Origin: CAMBDS01 sp964355675
GTDB lineage: Bacteria; Electryoneota; AABM5-125-24; Hatepunaeales; Hatepunaeaceae
Length of the DNA: 64,000 nt
NCBI GenBank assembly: GCA_964355675.1
Contig: CAYHEC010000004.1
Coordinates: 62,001 to 126,000 of the forward strand
Direction of reading: 5' to 3'
This document shows positions 34,118 to 41,400 of the stretch, piece after piece. The notes below the pieces were generated by a model. The model saw only the letters and a list, made by a program, of their open reading frames with translations. It made no database searches and was not told where the DNA came from. Position 1 is the stretch's first letter, and every line of letters starts with the position of its first letter. The position numbers were made by a program, and so were the translations under genes.

Positions 34118-34842
34118 ACGAAGAACTTCAATATCAACGTGATGATCATTCGCCTGCCAGTCGCATATCAATGTTATTCCTGCATCCGGTGAAATTTATG
34201 GAAGAGGGGGAATTCGAGAATGGCTCATGGCTCCCAGTCGTTATTCTCATTACGATTCTTGCGGCTCTTCATTACGTAATGCTCCCCGAGCTTCTTGCCA
34301 CCTACGATGCGCCGGGTTATGTCACGCAATTTGCTGAACGCGCTCAAATAACGGAGTCAGCGGCCAAGGATCAGATCGTCGAAATGCGTCGAATTGCTCC
34401 TTATATGGGGCTCATCGAATCGCCTCTTATGGTTTCAGCAGGAATTGCCGGCGTCGCGGCTGTTCTTTATCTTATCGGTCGATTACAATATCGAAAGAGC
34501 ATCGCCTTCAAATCGCTCTATTCGATGGTCGCCTGGGGGAGTCTGGTTAGCGCCGCACCTTTGCTGATCAATTTGTTCGCACGAATGATTCAACCCGACC
34601 TTTCGCTCTCGACGAATGCCGCGGCACTTCTGCCAGATTCCATGCAAGGCAGTTATTTTTACAATATTTTTCTCGTCATTGATCCGTTTCTTGTCTGGCA
34701 AATCTGGTTGATGGGACTCGGCATGGCCAATCTCTGCGAGGTAAATCGACAACGAGCCGTATCATCGGTCGGCACAATGTTCGTGATTCTTTCAATTTTC
34801 TTCGCTTGGACGATGACATTGGCGGCAAAGTTAAATGTCTGA
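34114..34842 (+). CDS. Yip1-family-like integral membrane protein (possible CTG start)
   Basis: A protein with about five membrane segments: LPVVILITILAALHYVML, LMVSAGIAGVAAVLYLIG, MVAWGSLVSAAPLLINLF, NIFLVIDPFLVWQIWLMG and FVILSIFFAWTMTLAA. The pattern, with MLFLHPVKFMEEG before the first segment, resembles bacterial Yip1-domain proteins. From ATG 34171 the product is 223 residues. An in-frame CTG at 34114 overlaps the upstream stop as CTGA and would add 19 residues that complete the N-terminal helix usually seen before the HP/SP motif, so I report the longer form with caution. It overlaps the DNA methyltransferase start by 8 bases. Function is unknown. Confidence 0.65.
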   Translation: MNEELQYQRDDHSPASRISMLFLHPVKFMEEGEFENGSWLPVVILITILAALHYVMLPELLATYDAPGYVTQFAERAQITESAAKDQIVEMRRIAPYMGLIESPLMVSAGIAGVAAVLYLIGRLQYRKSIAFKSLYSMVAWGSLVSAAPLLINLFARMIQPDLSLSTNAAALLPDSMQGSYFYNIFLVIDPFLVWQIWLMGLGMANLCEVNRQRAVSSVGTMFVILSIFFAWTMTLAAKLNV

Positions 34843-35725
34843 AGGACTTCTGATACAAAGTGAAAACCTTGAGGCGCTTCGCCAGATTCCAGAGGCTTCG
34901 GTTGATTTAATATATCTCGACCCACCATTCAGATCTGAGAATATCTACAAGACAGCACCGACTTCGGACAAATCACTCAGTTTGAAAATATTTGATGATC
35001 GGTGGAGCTGGGGTAACGAGTATGAAGCCGTCGTCGAAAGACTTTGCGATGAATCACCAATCGAAATAATCAATTTGGTCAGGGCATTCGAGCGATTATT
35101 TGGTAGAGATGGTCGTTTCGCCTATTTGCTGTTTATGATCGAAAGGCTGTTGGAGCTAAGGCGGATTTTGAAATCAACGGGCTCTATCGCTCTTCATTGC
35201 GATCAATCTGCATCAGCTATGTTGAAATTATCGATGGATTCAATATTCGGTCACAACAACTACTTGAACACAATCGTGTGGTGCTACGGACTAGGCGGTT
35301 CTTCACCGAGACGTTACCCACGCAAACACGATGATATTCATTGGTACTCCAAAGAACAAGACATGCATTATTTCTGGCCACCGCTCGAACTGGCAAAATC
35401 GCAGAGGATGAAGGGCAAATCGAAAAAAATCCCAGATTTTTGGTACATTCCTTCTATCAATAACATGGCGCATGAGCGGACGGGATACCCGACACAGAAG
35501 CCTCTGGCTTTGCTTGAAAGAATCGTTATCTCCTCCTCCCCACTCGGCGGAAAGGTTCTCGATCCTTTCTGCGGTTCAGGTACTACTCTTGTCGCCGCCG
35601 CCAGAAATGATCGTTGTTGGATAGGGATAGATGTTGCCGTAGAGGCGGTTGAAACCTCGATCCGGCGTCTTGAAAGCGAAGGACTCGACCGTAACATGAC
35701 GTTTCAAAAGCGGGAGATAGTATAA
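34835..35725 (+). CDS. orphan site-specific DNA methyltransferase (N6-adenine/N4-cytosine, beta order)
   Basis: A 296-residue DNA methyltransferase. The catalytic motif IV comes first (YLDPPF, Asp29) and the SAM-binding motif I comes last (LDPFCGSGTT, Asp243), which is the beta arrangement. TGYPTQKPLALLERIV precedes the SAM site, as in Mod-like adenine methylases. There is no endonuclease or specificity subunit beside it, so it is probably a solitary epigenetic or phage-derived methylase. The start overlaps the membrane-protein gene by 8 bases, an odd partner. The recognition sequence cannot be predicted by eye. Confidence 0.88.
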   Translation: MSEGLLIQSENLEALRQIPEASVDLIYLDPPFRSENIYKTAPTSDKSLSLKIFDDRWSWGNEYEAVVERLCDESPIEIINLVRAFERLFGRDGRFAYLLFMIERLLELRRILKSTGSIALHCDQSASAMLKLSMDSIFGHNNYLNTIVWCYGLGGSSPRRYPRKHDDIHWYSKEQDMHYFWPPLELAKSQRMKGKSKKIPDFWYIPSINNMAHERTGYPTQKPLALLERIVISSSPLGGKVLDPFCGSGTTLVAAARNDRCWIGIDVAVEAVETSIRRLESEGLDRNMTFQKREIV

Positions 35726-35805
35726 TTCTTGAAGATCGATAAATTTCAATCAACCGATATTTTCGTTAATTATTCTAATTCAAGTGAAATCAGGAGAGAA
35801 TTCTC

Positions 35806-37224
35806 ATGAAATTCAGCATGGTGACGAAGAAATTTGCAACGGGCGTTATTCTTGCATTTTCGATTAATTCCCAAGCCGCAGTAACACTCGAAAATTGCCG
35901 CGAATGGGGACTTATTCGAAACCCTTCTGTCCTCAAAATCGAGTTAGAGCGAGCCCTCGACCGTCCTGGAAAACAGGTCGCAATCGGTCAATTTTTGCCC
36001 AGCGTTTCAGTAGGGTTCGCGATTAGCAGGTCGAGTTTTTATACTCCAACTTACCTTAATCCTGACGGTAGCATAGCTACTTACCCTACAACAAAATTAG
36101 GCTATGACACATATATTGACCCTCTCGGATATATTAGGGTCGATACAACAAGCATCCGTAATGTAGTAACTCCTATACCTGAAGGAGCGCGTAAGGCTTC
36201 GACAAGTTATCTAAGGATCGACGAGACTCTCTTCGATGGTGGCAAAAACTATTTCAACTATAAGAACGCTTTGTTGTCGCTCGACCTAAGAGAAGCACGA
36301 TCCGAAGACGCAAAAAGACTGGTAAGGAATGCAATAACACACGCTTACGCAAAGGCGGTATTCGTCGGACGCCAACTTGAACTCGCTGGAAGAATGGCAA
36401 CTCAACGACGGATGCAACTTGAATACGCCAAAGCCAGACTATTAGCAGGATCGGTTACCCGACGAGATGTATTGCAGGCTGAGGTGGAGCTTGGTAGAAC
36501 GATTAGCGATAGTCTTAATGCCGCACTGTCAATAAGAAGGGCTTTTGAGGAATTAAACATGCAGATCGGTCTCCCACTCGATACTGCCATTACGCTTTCA
36601 GGAATTATCCAGCCCACCTTACCGAGCCTGTCGATTGATGATCTTGAAAATACAGCTATATCCAGGCGAAGCGACGCCGAAGTTCTCAAGATGAGATTGT
36701 TACAGCGCGAAAATGACTTGAAAGCCGAAAAAGGAAAATACCTTCCACAACTGACTACTGGAATCAGTATTGACCGTTCAGAGCGCTCCGGGACTTCCGA
36801 ATCTTTCACACTTAATCCTCGAAATAAAAACACCACCATCGATCTAACGCTCAGTTGGTTGCTATTCGACCGATTTACTCGCGAACTTAGTATGCAACAA
36901 ACGAAAGTCGATCAAGGTAAGATGGAGATCGAGCTTAGCAATCTTCGGATCGAAATTCGAAGGCAGGTTCGAAGCGCTGTGGAAACACTTCAATCCATTC
37001 TATTGCAGGTTAAAGTAGCCAGCGATAACGCCAGCCTTGCGGAGCAGAGTCTTGAATTTGAGCAAGAGCGATATCGTCTCGGTGCTTCAACGCTCATCGA
37101 ATTGAATGCCGCCCAGCTTAGCTTTTATCAAGCGCATACCGAGAAGATCGAACTTGAGTCGGAATATTTATCAGCGTTTGGCGACCTTGAAGCCGCAATC
37201 GGACAGCCTCTCCTTAATAAATGA
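35806..37224 (+). CDS. TolC-family outer-membrane efflux protein
   Basis: A 472-residue protein with a signal peptide (KKFATGVILAFSINSQAA) and the two repeated alpha-hairpin halves of the TolC fold: VTLENCREWGLIRNPSV at the start, LRLVRNAITHAYAKAVF-like helices, and the second half with RSDAEVLKMRLLQRENDLKAEKGKYLP. It forms a trimeric channel through the outer membrane and periplasm. The ribosome site is AGGAGAG (35791-35797). It is directly followed by a LolD/MacB-type ATPase gene, but no adaptor or permease follows, so the export machine is incomplete here. Confidence 0.92.
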   Translation: MKFSMVTKKFATGVILAFSINSQAAVTLENCREWGLIRNPSVLKIELERALDRPGKQVAIGQFLPSVSVGFAISRSSFYTPTYLNPDGSIATYPTTKLGYDTYIDPLGYIRVDTTSIRNVVTPIPEGARKASTSYLRIDETLFDGGKNYFNYKNALLSLDLREARSEDAKRLVRNAITHAYAKAVFVGRQLELAGRMATQRRMQLEYAKARLLAGSVTRRDVLQAEVELGRTISDSLNAALSIRRAFEELNMQIGLPLDTAITLSGIIQPTLPSLSIDDLENTAISRRSDAEVLKMRLLQRENDLKAEKGKYLPQLTTGISIDRSERSGTSESFTLNPRNKNTTIDLTLSWLLFDRFTRELSMQQTKVDQGKMEIELSNLRIEIRRQVRSAVETLQSILLQVKVASDNASLAEQSLEFEQERYRLGASTLIELNAAQLSFYQAHTEKIELESEYLSAFGDLEAAIGQPLLNK

Positions 37225-37225
37225 T

Positions 37226-37900
37226 ATGAGCACAGCAATCCAACTTGATGGAATATCTAAGCAATTTCAGATGGGCGATACCGTCGTTAATGCCCTGCGA
37301 TCTATAAATATGTGCTTTGACCAGGGCGAATTCGTGGCGATGATGGGACCATCTGGCTCAGGAAAATCAACGCTGATGAATATCCTTGGTCTTCTCGAGC
37401 ATCCTGATTCTGGAAAGTACCTTCTCGAGGGTAAGGATGTTAGTCATCACACTGACGCCGAACGGTCTTTGATTAGAAACAGGACCATCGGTTTCGTGTT
37501 TCAGAACTTCAACTTACTGCCCCGAGCCAATGCATTGCGGAATGTTTCGCTCCCTCTATCCTATCGTTCGATGCCTGACAGCGAACGGCGGGAGCTCTCA
37601 TTGGAAGCCCTGCGATCCGTAAATCTTATCGAACGAGCCGATCACCTTCCGTCCCAGCTCTCCGGCGGGGAGCGTCAGCGCGTTGCGATAGCGCGAGCGT
37701 TAGTCGGCGGAGCCTCGATCCTTTTGGCAGACGAACCTACTGGAAACCTTGACCGTAAAACTGGTGATGAAATCATCGCCTTGTTGACCGACCTTGCCAA
37801 ACAGGGAACAACGGTCATCATGGTGACGCACGATCCGCACTCGTCCGAGGCCGCACAAAGGATTATCCGCATGGTTGACGGTCAAATAATACCTGATTAG
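37226..37900 (+). CDS. ABC transporter ATP-binding protein (LolD/MacB type)
   Basis: A 224-residue ABC ATPase with Walker A GPSGSGKSTLMN, Q-loop FVFQNFNLLPRANAL, signature LSGGERQRVAIARALV, Walker B ILLADEPTGNLD and H-loop VMVTHDP. The FQxFNLLP Q-loop and short length are characteristic of the MacB/LolD (lipoprotein/macrolide export) group. ATG at 37226 is chosen; the longer open frame lies in tolC. It begins one base after the tolC stop. No permease gene follows: the next 307 bases are non-coding and a regulator comes after, so its membrane partner must be elsewhere. Confidence 0.92.
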   Translation: MSTAIQLDGISKQFQMGDTVVNALRSINMCFDQGEFVAMMGPSGSGKSTLMNILGLLEHPDSGKYLLEGKDVSHHTDAERSLIRNRTIGFVFQNFNLLPRANALRNVSLPLSYRSMPDSERRELSLEALRSVNLIERADHLPSQLSGGERQRVAIARALVGGASILLADEPTGNLDRKTGDEIIALLTDLAKQGTTVIMVTHDPHSSEAAQRIIRMVDGQIIPD

Positions 37901-38207
37901 ATTCCGCTGAAAAAATCGAATATGTTCAAAATCCTTAGGCTGTCGTCCTTGTTTGCCGGTAAATCGACTCTCTTAAGTAGCTGACCTGAACAGTAACTCC
38001 ATAGCACTCCTTCTCCAATCCCAAATAAAGCTCAAATCGACACATCAACTCCCATTTCGTTACCTTTCTAAATTCTCCAACACATTAAATCCATCTTTCT
38101 GAAATAATATTTCAAAATATTTTGCCAAAACACTTGACAAAGGTTTTTTGTTGTTGTATAATGTAGCAGAATTTCTTTCATAAACAATTATTCTGTAATT
38201 TTACAAC
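37901..38207. other. intergenic region with consensus promoter, no gene seen
   Basis: 307 bases between the ABC ATPase and the RpiR gene, very AT-rich in its second half. Apart from the promoter at 38134-38162 I see no repeat, hairpin or ORF of interest. Confidence 0.6.
38134..38162 (+). promoter_or_regulatory. perfect-consensus sigma-70 promoter upstream of the microcompartment regulator
   Basis: TTGACA at 38134-38139 and TATAAT at 38157-38162 with exactly 17 bases between them. The predicted transcript would start near 38169, 39 bases before the ATG of the RpiR-type regulator. Confidence 0.85.
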
Positions 38208-39050
38208 ATGCCAAGTATCCTCACACGCATTCGCCTGATGGAGCCAAAGCTCAAAGGCGCAGAAGCAAAACTCGCCTCCTATATCCGGGATCATCCAAGT
38301 GAGATGATCTATCGATCGGTTGCCGAAGTTTCGTTAGAGAGCCACGTTAGTGAAGCAACGGTAGTCCGCTTCGCACGAAAACTCGGATTGATTGGATTTC
38401 AAGACCTTAAACTCCATCTGTCTCGCGAGGTTATCTCACCGATTCGAAGTATCCACGAGGAAATTGGCGCTGAAGATTCGTATTCTGAGATTCTTCATAA
38501 GGTTTTCGGGAGTCATGTTGCCGCGTTGAACGATACGCTTCAGGTCATCGAACCTAATTGTCTGACCAGAGCAGTCGAAGCCATTCGCAATGCGCACCAC
38601 GTTTATTTTGTAGGCGTCGGAACTTCCGGGCCCAACACCCTTGACGCTTATAATAAATTCTTTCGTCTCGGTATTTCCTGCTCGGCGCATACCGACAGCC
38701 ACTTGCAGGCAATGGCAATCAGCATTTGTCAAGAGAATGATGTCGTTATCGCCATTACTCATTCCGGAAATACAAAAGATCCAATTAATACTCTCGAACT
38801 GGCACGCAAACGTGGCGCTACGACGATTGCAATTACCAACTTCTCACGATCTCCGATAAGCAAAGTTGCAGATATACTTCTCTTTACAGCATCATCGGAA
38901 ACAAAGTTTCGCGCTGAGGCTCTTGCTTCTCGAATCGCTCAAGTTGCAATTATTGATACGCTTTGGACTATTGTCGCCATGTCCGAAACAAACCGCACCA
39001 GCACGCTCCAATCAATTATCGAGCAAGCTGTGGCTATAAAACAATATTAA
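38208..39050 (+). CDS. MurR/RpiR-family regulator with SIS domain
   Basis: A 280-residue regulator. The N-terminal RpiR helix-turn-helix is visible (GAEAKLASYIRDHPSEM, VSEATVVRFARKLGLIGFQDLK) and the C-terminal SIS sugar-phosphate domain has VYFVGVGTSGPNTLDAY and VVIAITHSGNTKDPINTLELA. Such proteins sense phosphosugars and usually repress sugar pathways. It sits directly upstream of the shell-protein and aldolase genes, 84 bases from the BMC-H gene, so it probably controls them in response to the aldolase's phosphosugar substrate. The strong promoter at 38134 fits a gene that is normally held down by a repressor, perhaps itself. Confidence 0.92.
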   Translation: MPSILTRIRLMEPKLKGAEAKLASYIRDHPSEMIYRSVAEVSLESHVSEATVVRFARKLGLIGFQDLKLHLSREVISPIRSIHEEIGAEDSYSEILHKVFGSHVAALNDTLQVIEPNCLTRAVEAIRNAHHVYFVGVGTSGPNTLDAYNKFFRLGISCSAHTDSHLQAMAISICQENDVVIAITHSGNTKDPINTLELARKRGATTIAITNFSRSPISKVADILLFTASSETKFRAEALASRIAQVAIIDTLWTIVAMSETNRTSTLQSIIEQAVAIKQY

Positions 39051-39134
39051 GATCGTTTTCACATTCACTTATCCTGCCGCTAATAACGGTAGCAGGTTTT
39101 ACGAGAATTAAATGAATATTACTCGAGTACACCA

Positions 39135-39443
39135 ATGAGCGGATCAAATCTCGCCTTGGGAATTATCGAAACAAGGAGCTATGCCGCGGCAATCGAAGCG
39201 GCAGACGCTATGGTTAAAGCGGCCAAAGTCACTATAACCGGCTTTATTACAACAGGCGGCGGATTCGTCTCGATCATTGTTCGAGGCGACGTCGCATCTG
39301 TTAATGCCGCTGTCGAATCTGGCACAGAATCGGCTGAGAAAGTTGGTCAGGTCGTCACCAGTCGAGTTATTCCGCGATTGCACGAGGATGTCGAAGCAAA
39401 CCTTCTTTCAGCTCATCCGCGTGGAAAGGATTCCGCCGAGTGA
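39135..39443 (+). CDS. bacterial microcompartment shell protein, BMC-H hexamer
   Basis: A 102-residue single BMC domain protein: ALGIIETRSYAAAIEAADAMVKAAKVT at the start, then the pore loop TTGGGFVSIIVRGDVASVNAAVESG and the tail ASRVIPRLHEDVE-type segment SRVIPRLHEDVEA. Hexamers of this kind tile the shell facets. The pore-facing Gly-Gly-Gly-Phe is bulkier than the usual GSG or GGK, which would change pore selectivity. The next gene begins within its stop (GTGA). Confidence 0.95.
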   Translation: MSGSNLALGIIETRSYAAAIEAADAMVKAAKVTITGFITTGGGFVSIIVRGDVASVNAAVESGTESAEKVGQVVTSRVIPRLHEDVEANLLSAHPRGKDSAE

Positions 39444-39706
39444 TTATCGGACTTGTTTCAGGCACAATTGCCACAGCGCACAAAGATCCCACCTTAAAGG
39501 GGATAACTTTGTTAGTTGTGCAAGAACTCGACCTTACACTTTCACCGACCGGAATCGGAATTGTCGCCGCAGATTGTGTAGGCGCGGGCCGAGGTGATCT
39601 GGTGATGATTGCCAAGGGTACAGCGGCGCTCCACACCGATCAAACTGCCGGGCGACCGATCGACGCATCAGTGGTTGCCATCATTGATAAAATTGAAATC
39701 GACTGA
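39440..39706 (+). CDS. bacterial microcompartment vertex protein, EutN/CcmL (BMC-P)
   Basis: An 88-residue EutN/CcmL-type pentamer subunit: IIGLVSGTIATAHKDPTLKGITLLVVQ, DCVGAGRGDLVMIAKG and PIDASVVAIIDKIEI are the three recognised segments. Pentamers cap the shell vertices. The start is GTG at 39440, in a 4-base overlap with the BMC-H stop, so the two shell parts are made together. It is the only BMC-P in the window. Confidence 0.95.
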   Translation: MIIGLVSGTIATAHKDPTLKGITLLVVQELDLTLSPTGIGIVAADCVGAGRGDLVMIAKGTAALHTDQTAGRPIDASVVAIIDKIEID

Positions 39707-39790
39707 GATCAAAGTGAGCTGTCTCATATTGTATAAAGGGATGATTGTCGAAAACATCAATATACGGGCTATTGTGCCGCCGAGTTTTCG

Positions 39791-40585
39791 ATGCAAATAA
39801 TAACTGAACCTTCTGCCCGCAAGGAGATGCTTGCAGTTGGAAAGCGTCTTTATGAAAAGGGATTTGTCGTTGCTACTGACGGGAATCTATCTGTGCGGCT
39901 TGGAAACGGCAGGTTTCTTGTGACTCGAAGCGGCGTTTGCAAAGGCGATATGGTTGATAAAGACCTTGTTATTTGTGATCAAAACGGAAGTACAATCAGA
40001 GGCGGCCGGGTTTCAAGTGAAGTTCTGCTCCACCTCGCCGCCTACAAACTTCGACCTGATGTAACGGCTGTTATTCACGCTCATCCGCCAGTTGCCGTTT
40101 CATTCACCTTGGCGGGAGTTTCTCTGGAAGAAGCCTTATTGCCTGAGGTTGTGATGTCACTTGGAAAAATTCCTACTTCGATGTTTGCGGCTCCAGCATC
40201 GCCCGAAGGCGCGGAAGCTATCAGAACAGAAATATTACATCACGACGCTATTATTCTTGATCGACATGGATCTGTGACGGTCGGTAAGACCCTATGGGAA
40301 GCTTATCACAAATTAGAACGACTCGAATTTGCCGCGAAAGTCACTCATCTCGCCAAAGCACTTGGTGATGTAAAAGCACTGAGTCCAGACGAGATGACAA
40401 AAGTTCAAAAATCGCTTGACCGTTATCGTGCCACCCGTGAGGATCGCTGTCCACAATGCGGAGGTCCGGTACATCATCATATAAACATTGTTCCTGATTC
40501 GGCAAAGACCGATCAAACGTTGTGGGCGGACCTTGAACGGTTGGCTCCATTAATTAAGAGAGTGATCGAAGAGGGGCGTATGTAA
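39791..40585 (+). CDS. class II aldolase (fuculose-phosphate aldolase-like) with possible encapsulation peptide
   Basis: A 264-residue zinc aldolase of the FucA/RhaD/AraD family. The active region has ATDGNLSVRLGNGRFLVTRSG (phosphate binding), SSEVLLHLAAYKLRPDVTAVIHAHPP with the metal His pair, and LDRHGSVTVGKTLWEAYHKLE with the third His. After the fold (about residue 205) comes an extension with CPQCGG (a possible small zinc knuckle), HHH, and a final amphipathic helix DLERLAPLIKRVIEEGRM. Such C-terminal helices on linkers are the usual encapsulation peptides of microcompartment enzymes. It likely cleaves a deoxysugar phosphate to lactaldehyde and DHAP inside the shell. Rhamnulose, fuculose and other phosphates cannot be told apart. 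Confidence 0.85.
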   Translation: MQIITEPSARKEMLAVGKRLYEKGFVVATDGNLSVRLGNGRFLVTRSGVCKGDMVDKDLVICDQNGSTIRGGRVSSEVLLHLAAYKLRPDVTAVIHAHPPVAVSFTLAGVSLEEALLPEVVMSLGKIPTSMFAAPASPEGAEAIRTEILHHDAIILDRHGSVTVGKTLWEAYHKLERLEFAAKVTHLAKALGDVKALSPDEMTKVQKSLDRYRATREDRCPQCGGPVHHHINIVPDSAKTDQTLWADLERLAPLIKRVIEEGRM

Positions 40586-40610
40586 AGGAACTCACGAAAT
40601 ATCGTATGCG

Positions 40611-40640
40611 CAAGAGGGGAGCTGAATAGCTCCCCTCTTG
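40611..40640 (+). terminator. intrinsic terminator after the microcompartment operon
   Basis: CAAGAGGGGAGCT (40611-40623) pairs perfectly with AGCTCCCCTCTTG (40628-40640) around GAAT, followed by GATTTT. It closes the RpiR-BMC-aldolase unit 26 bases after the aldolase stop. Confidence 0.9.
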
Positions 40641-40689
40641 GATTTTGGTACCTCGTTAGTCAATTGGCAAGGGAATTGATAAATTGAAT

Positions 40690-40718
40690 TGACTCCTCGC
40701 ACTCTGATGCTTATAATG
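40690..40718 (+). promoter_or_regulatory. strong sigma-70 promoter for the TlpA-like gene
   Basis: TTGACT (40690-40695) and TATAAT (40713-40718) with a 17-base spacer. Transcription would begin near 40725, about 67 bases before the TTG start at 40792. Confidence 0.7.
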
Positions 40719-40791
40719 AATAGTAGAAAATTGGAGTTAATCCGATCCAAATCAATCTGCTAAAATTGACTAAAGTTAATCCGGAGTAAAA

Positions 40792-41394
40792 TTGCGACGC
40801 TTCCTGCTGACCCTACTATTAATACTTTCGCCAATAGCCTTCTCGCTTGCCGATCAGGCTCGCGGATTTGAAGTCATTGATAAAAATGGCAATATAATCA
40901 AACCAGTTGTAGCTCCGGTCGTTGAGCAAGCTCCTGATTTTACGCTCCTCGATTTAGATGGAAAAAGAATCAAGCTCACCGACGCCCTTAAAAAAGGGCC
41001 AGTTCTAATTGACTTCTGGGCAACATGGTGCAAACCTTGTCTTCAGGCATTACCTCACGTCAATGATTTATACAAACAGTACCGCAATCAAGGTCTTCAA
41101 ACTTTTGCAATCACAATTGATAGCCCTAAAAGTCAATCGAAGGTTAAACCCTTCATAAAAGGTTCAGGCTACGAATTCCAAATCTTGCTTGATCAGGACA
41201 TGGAGGTACGTAAGTTATTTGGAGGTAAAGATGTACCATTGACCGTTTTGATTGATAAAAACGGCCAAGTCGTCTTCAGACACCTTGGTTATGTCCCCGG
41301 TGATGAGAAGTATCTTGCTGAAAAAGTAGGATCGCTTTTCAACTCGACAACAAACACCCCGACGCCTAAAACTGTAACCCCCTCGAAAGAATAG
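40792..41394 (+). CDS. TlpA/ResA-like periplasmic thioredoxin-fold protein
   Basis: A 200-residue thiol-disulfide protein with an N-terminal signal (RRFLLTLLLILSPIAFSLA) and the redox centre FWATWCKPC with Cys80 and Cys83. The DVPLTVLIDKNGQVVFRHLGY segment holds the cis-Pro strand. Proteins of this type reduce apocytochrome c or periplasmic partners. This fits an organism with the large cytochromes at 53294-59711, although the two loci are 12 kb apart. The C-terminal tail is Thr/Pro-rich. The start is TTG at 40792 with GGAG 8 bases upstream. Confidence 0.88.
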   Translation: MRRFLLTLLLILSPIAFSLADQARGFEVIDKNGNIIKPVVAPVVEQAPDFTLLDLDGKRIKLTDALKKGPVLIDFWATWCKPCLQALPHVNDLYKQYRNQGLQTFAITIDSPKSQSKVKPFIKGSGYEFQILLDQDMEVRKLFGGKDVPLTVLIDKNGQVVFRHLGYVPGDEKYLAEKVGSLFNSTTNTPTPKTVTPSKE

Positions 41395-41400
41395 CTTAAA

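Noticed and set aside
34835..35725. Restriction-modification system
   Set aside because: Neighbours are a Yip1-like membrane protein and a TolC; no endonuclease or specificity gene is present.
38208..40585. Complete metabolosome
   Set aside because: No aldehyde dehydrogenase, alcohol dehydrogenase, phosphotransacylase or second hexamer gene is found on either side.
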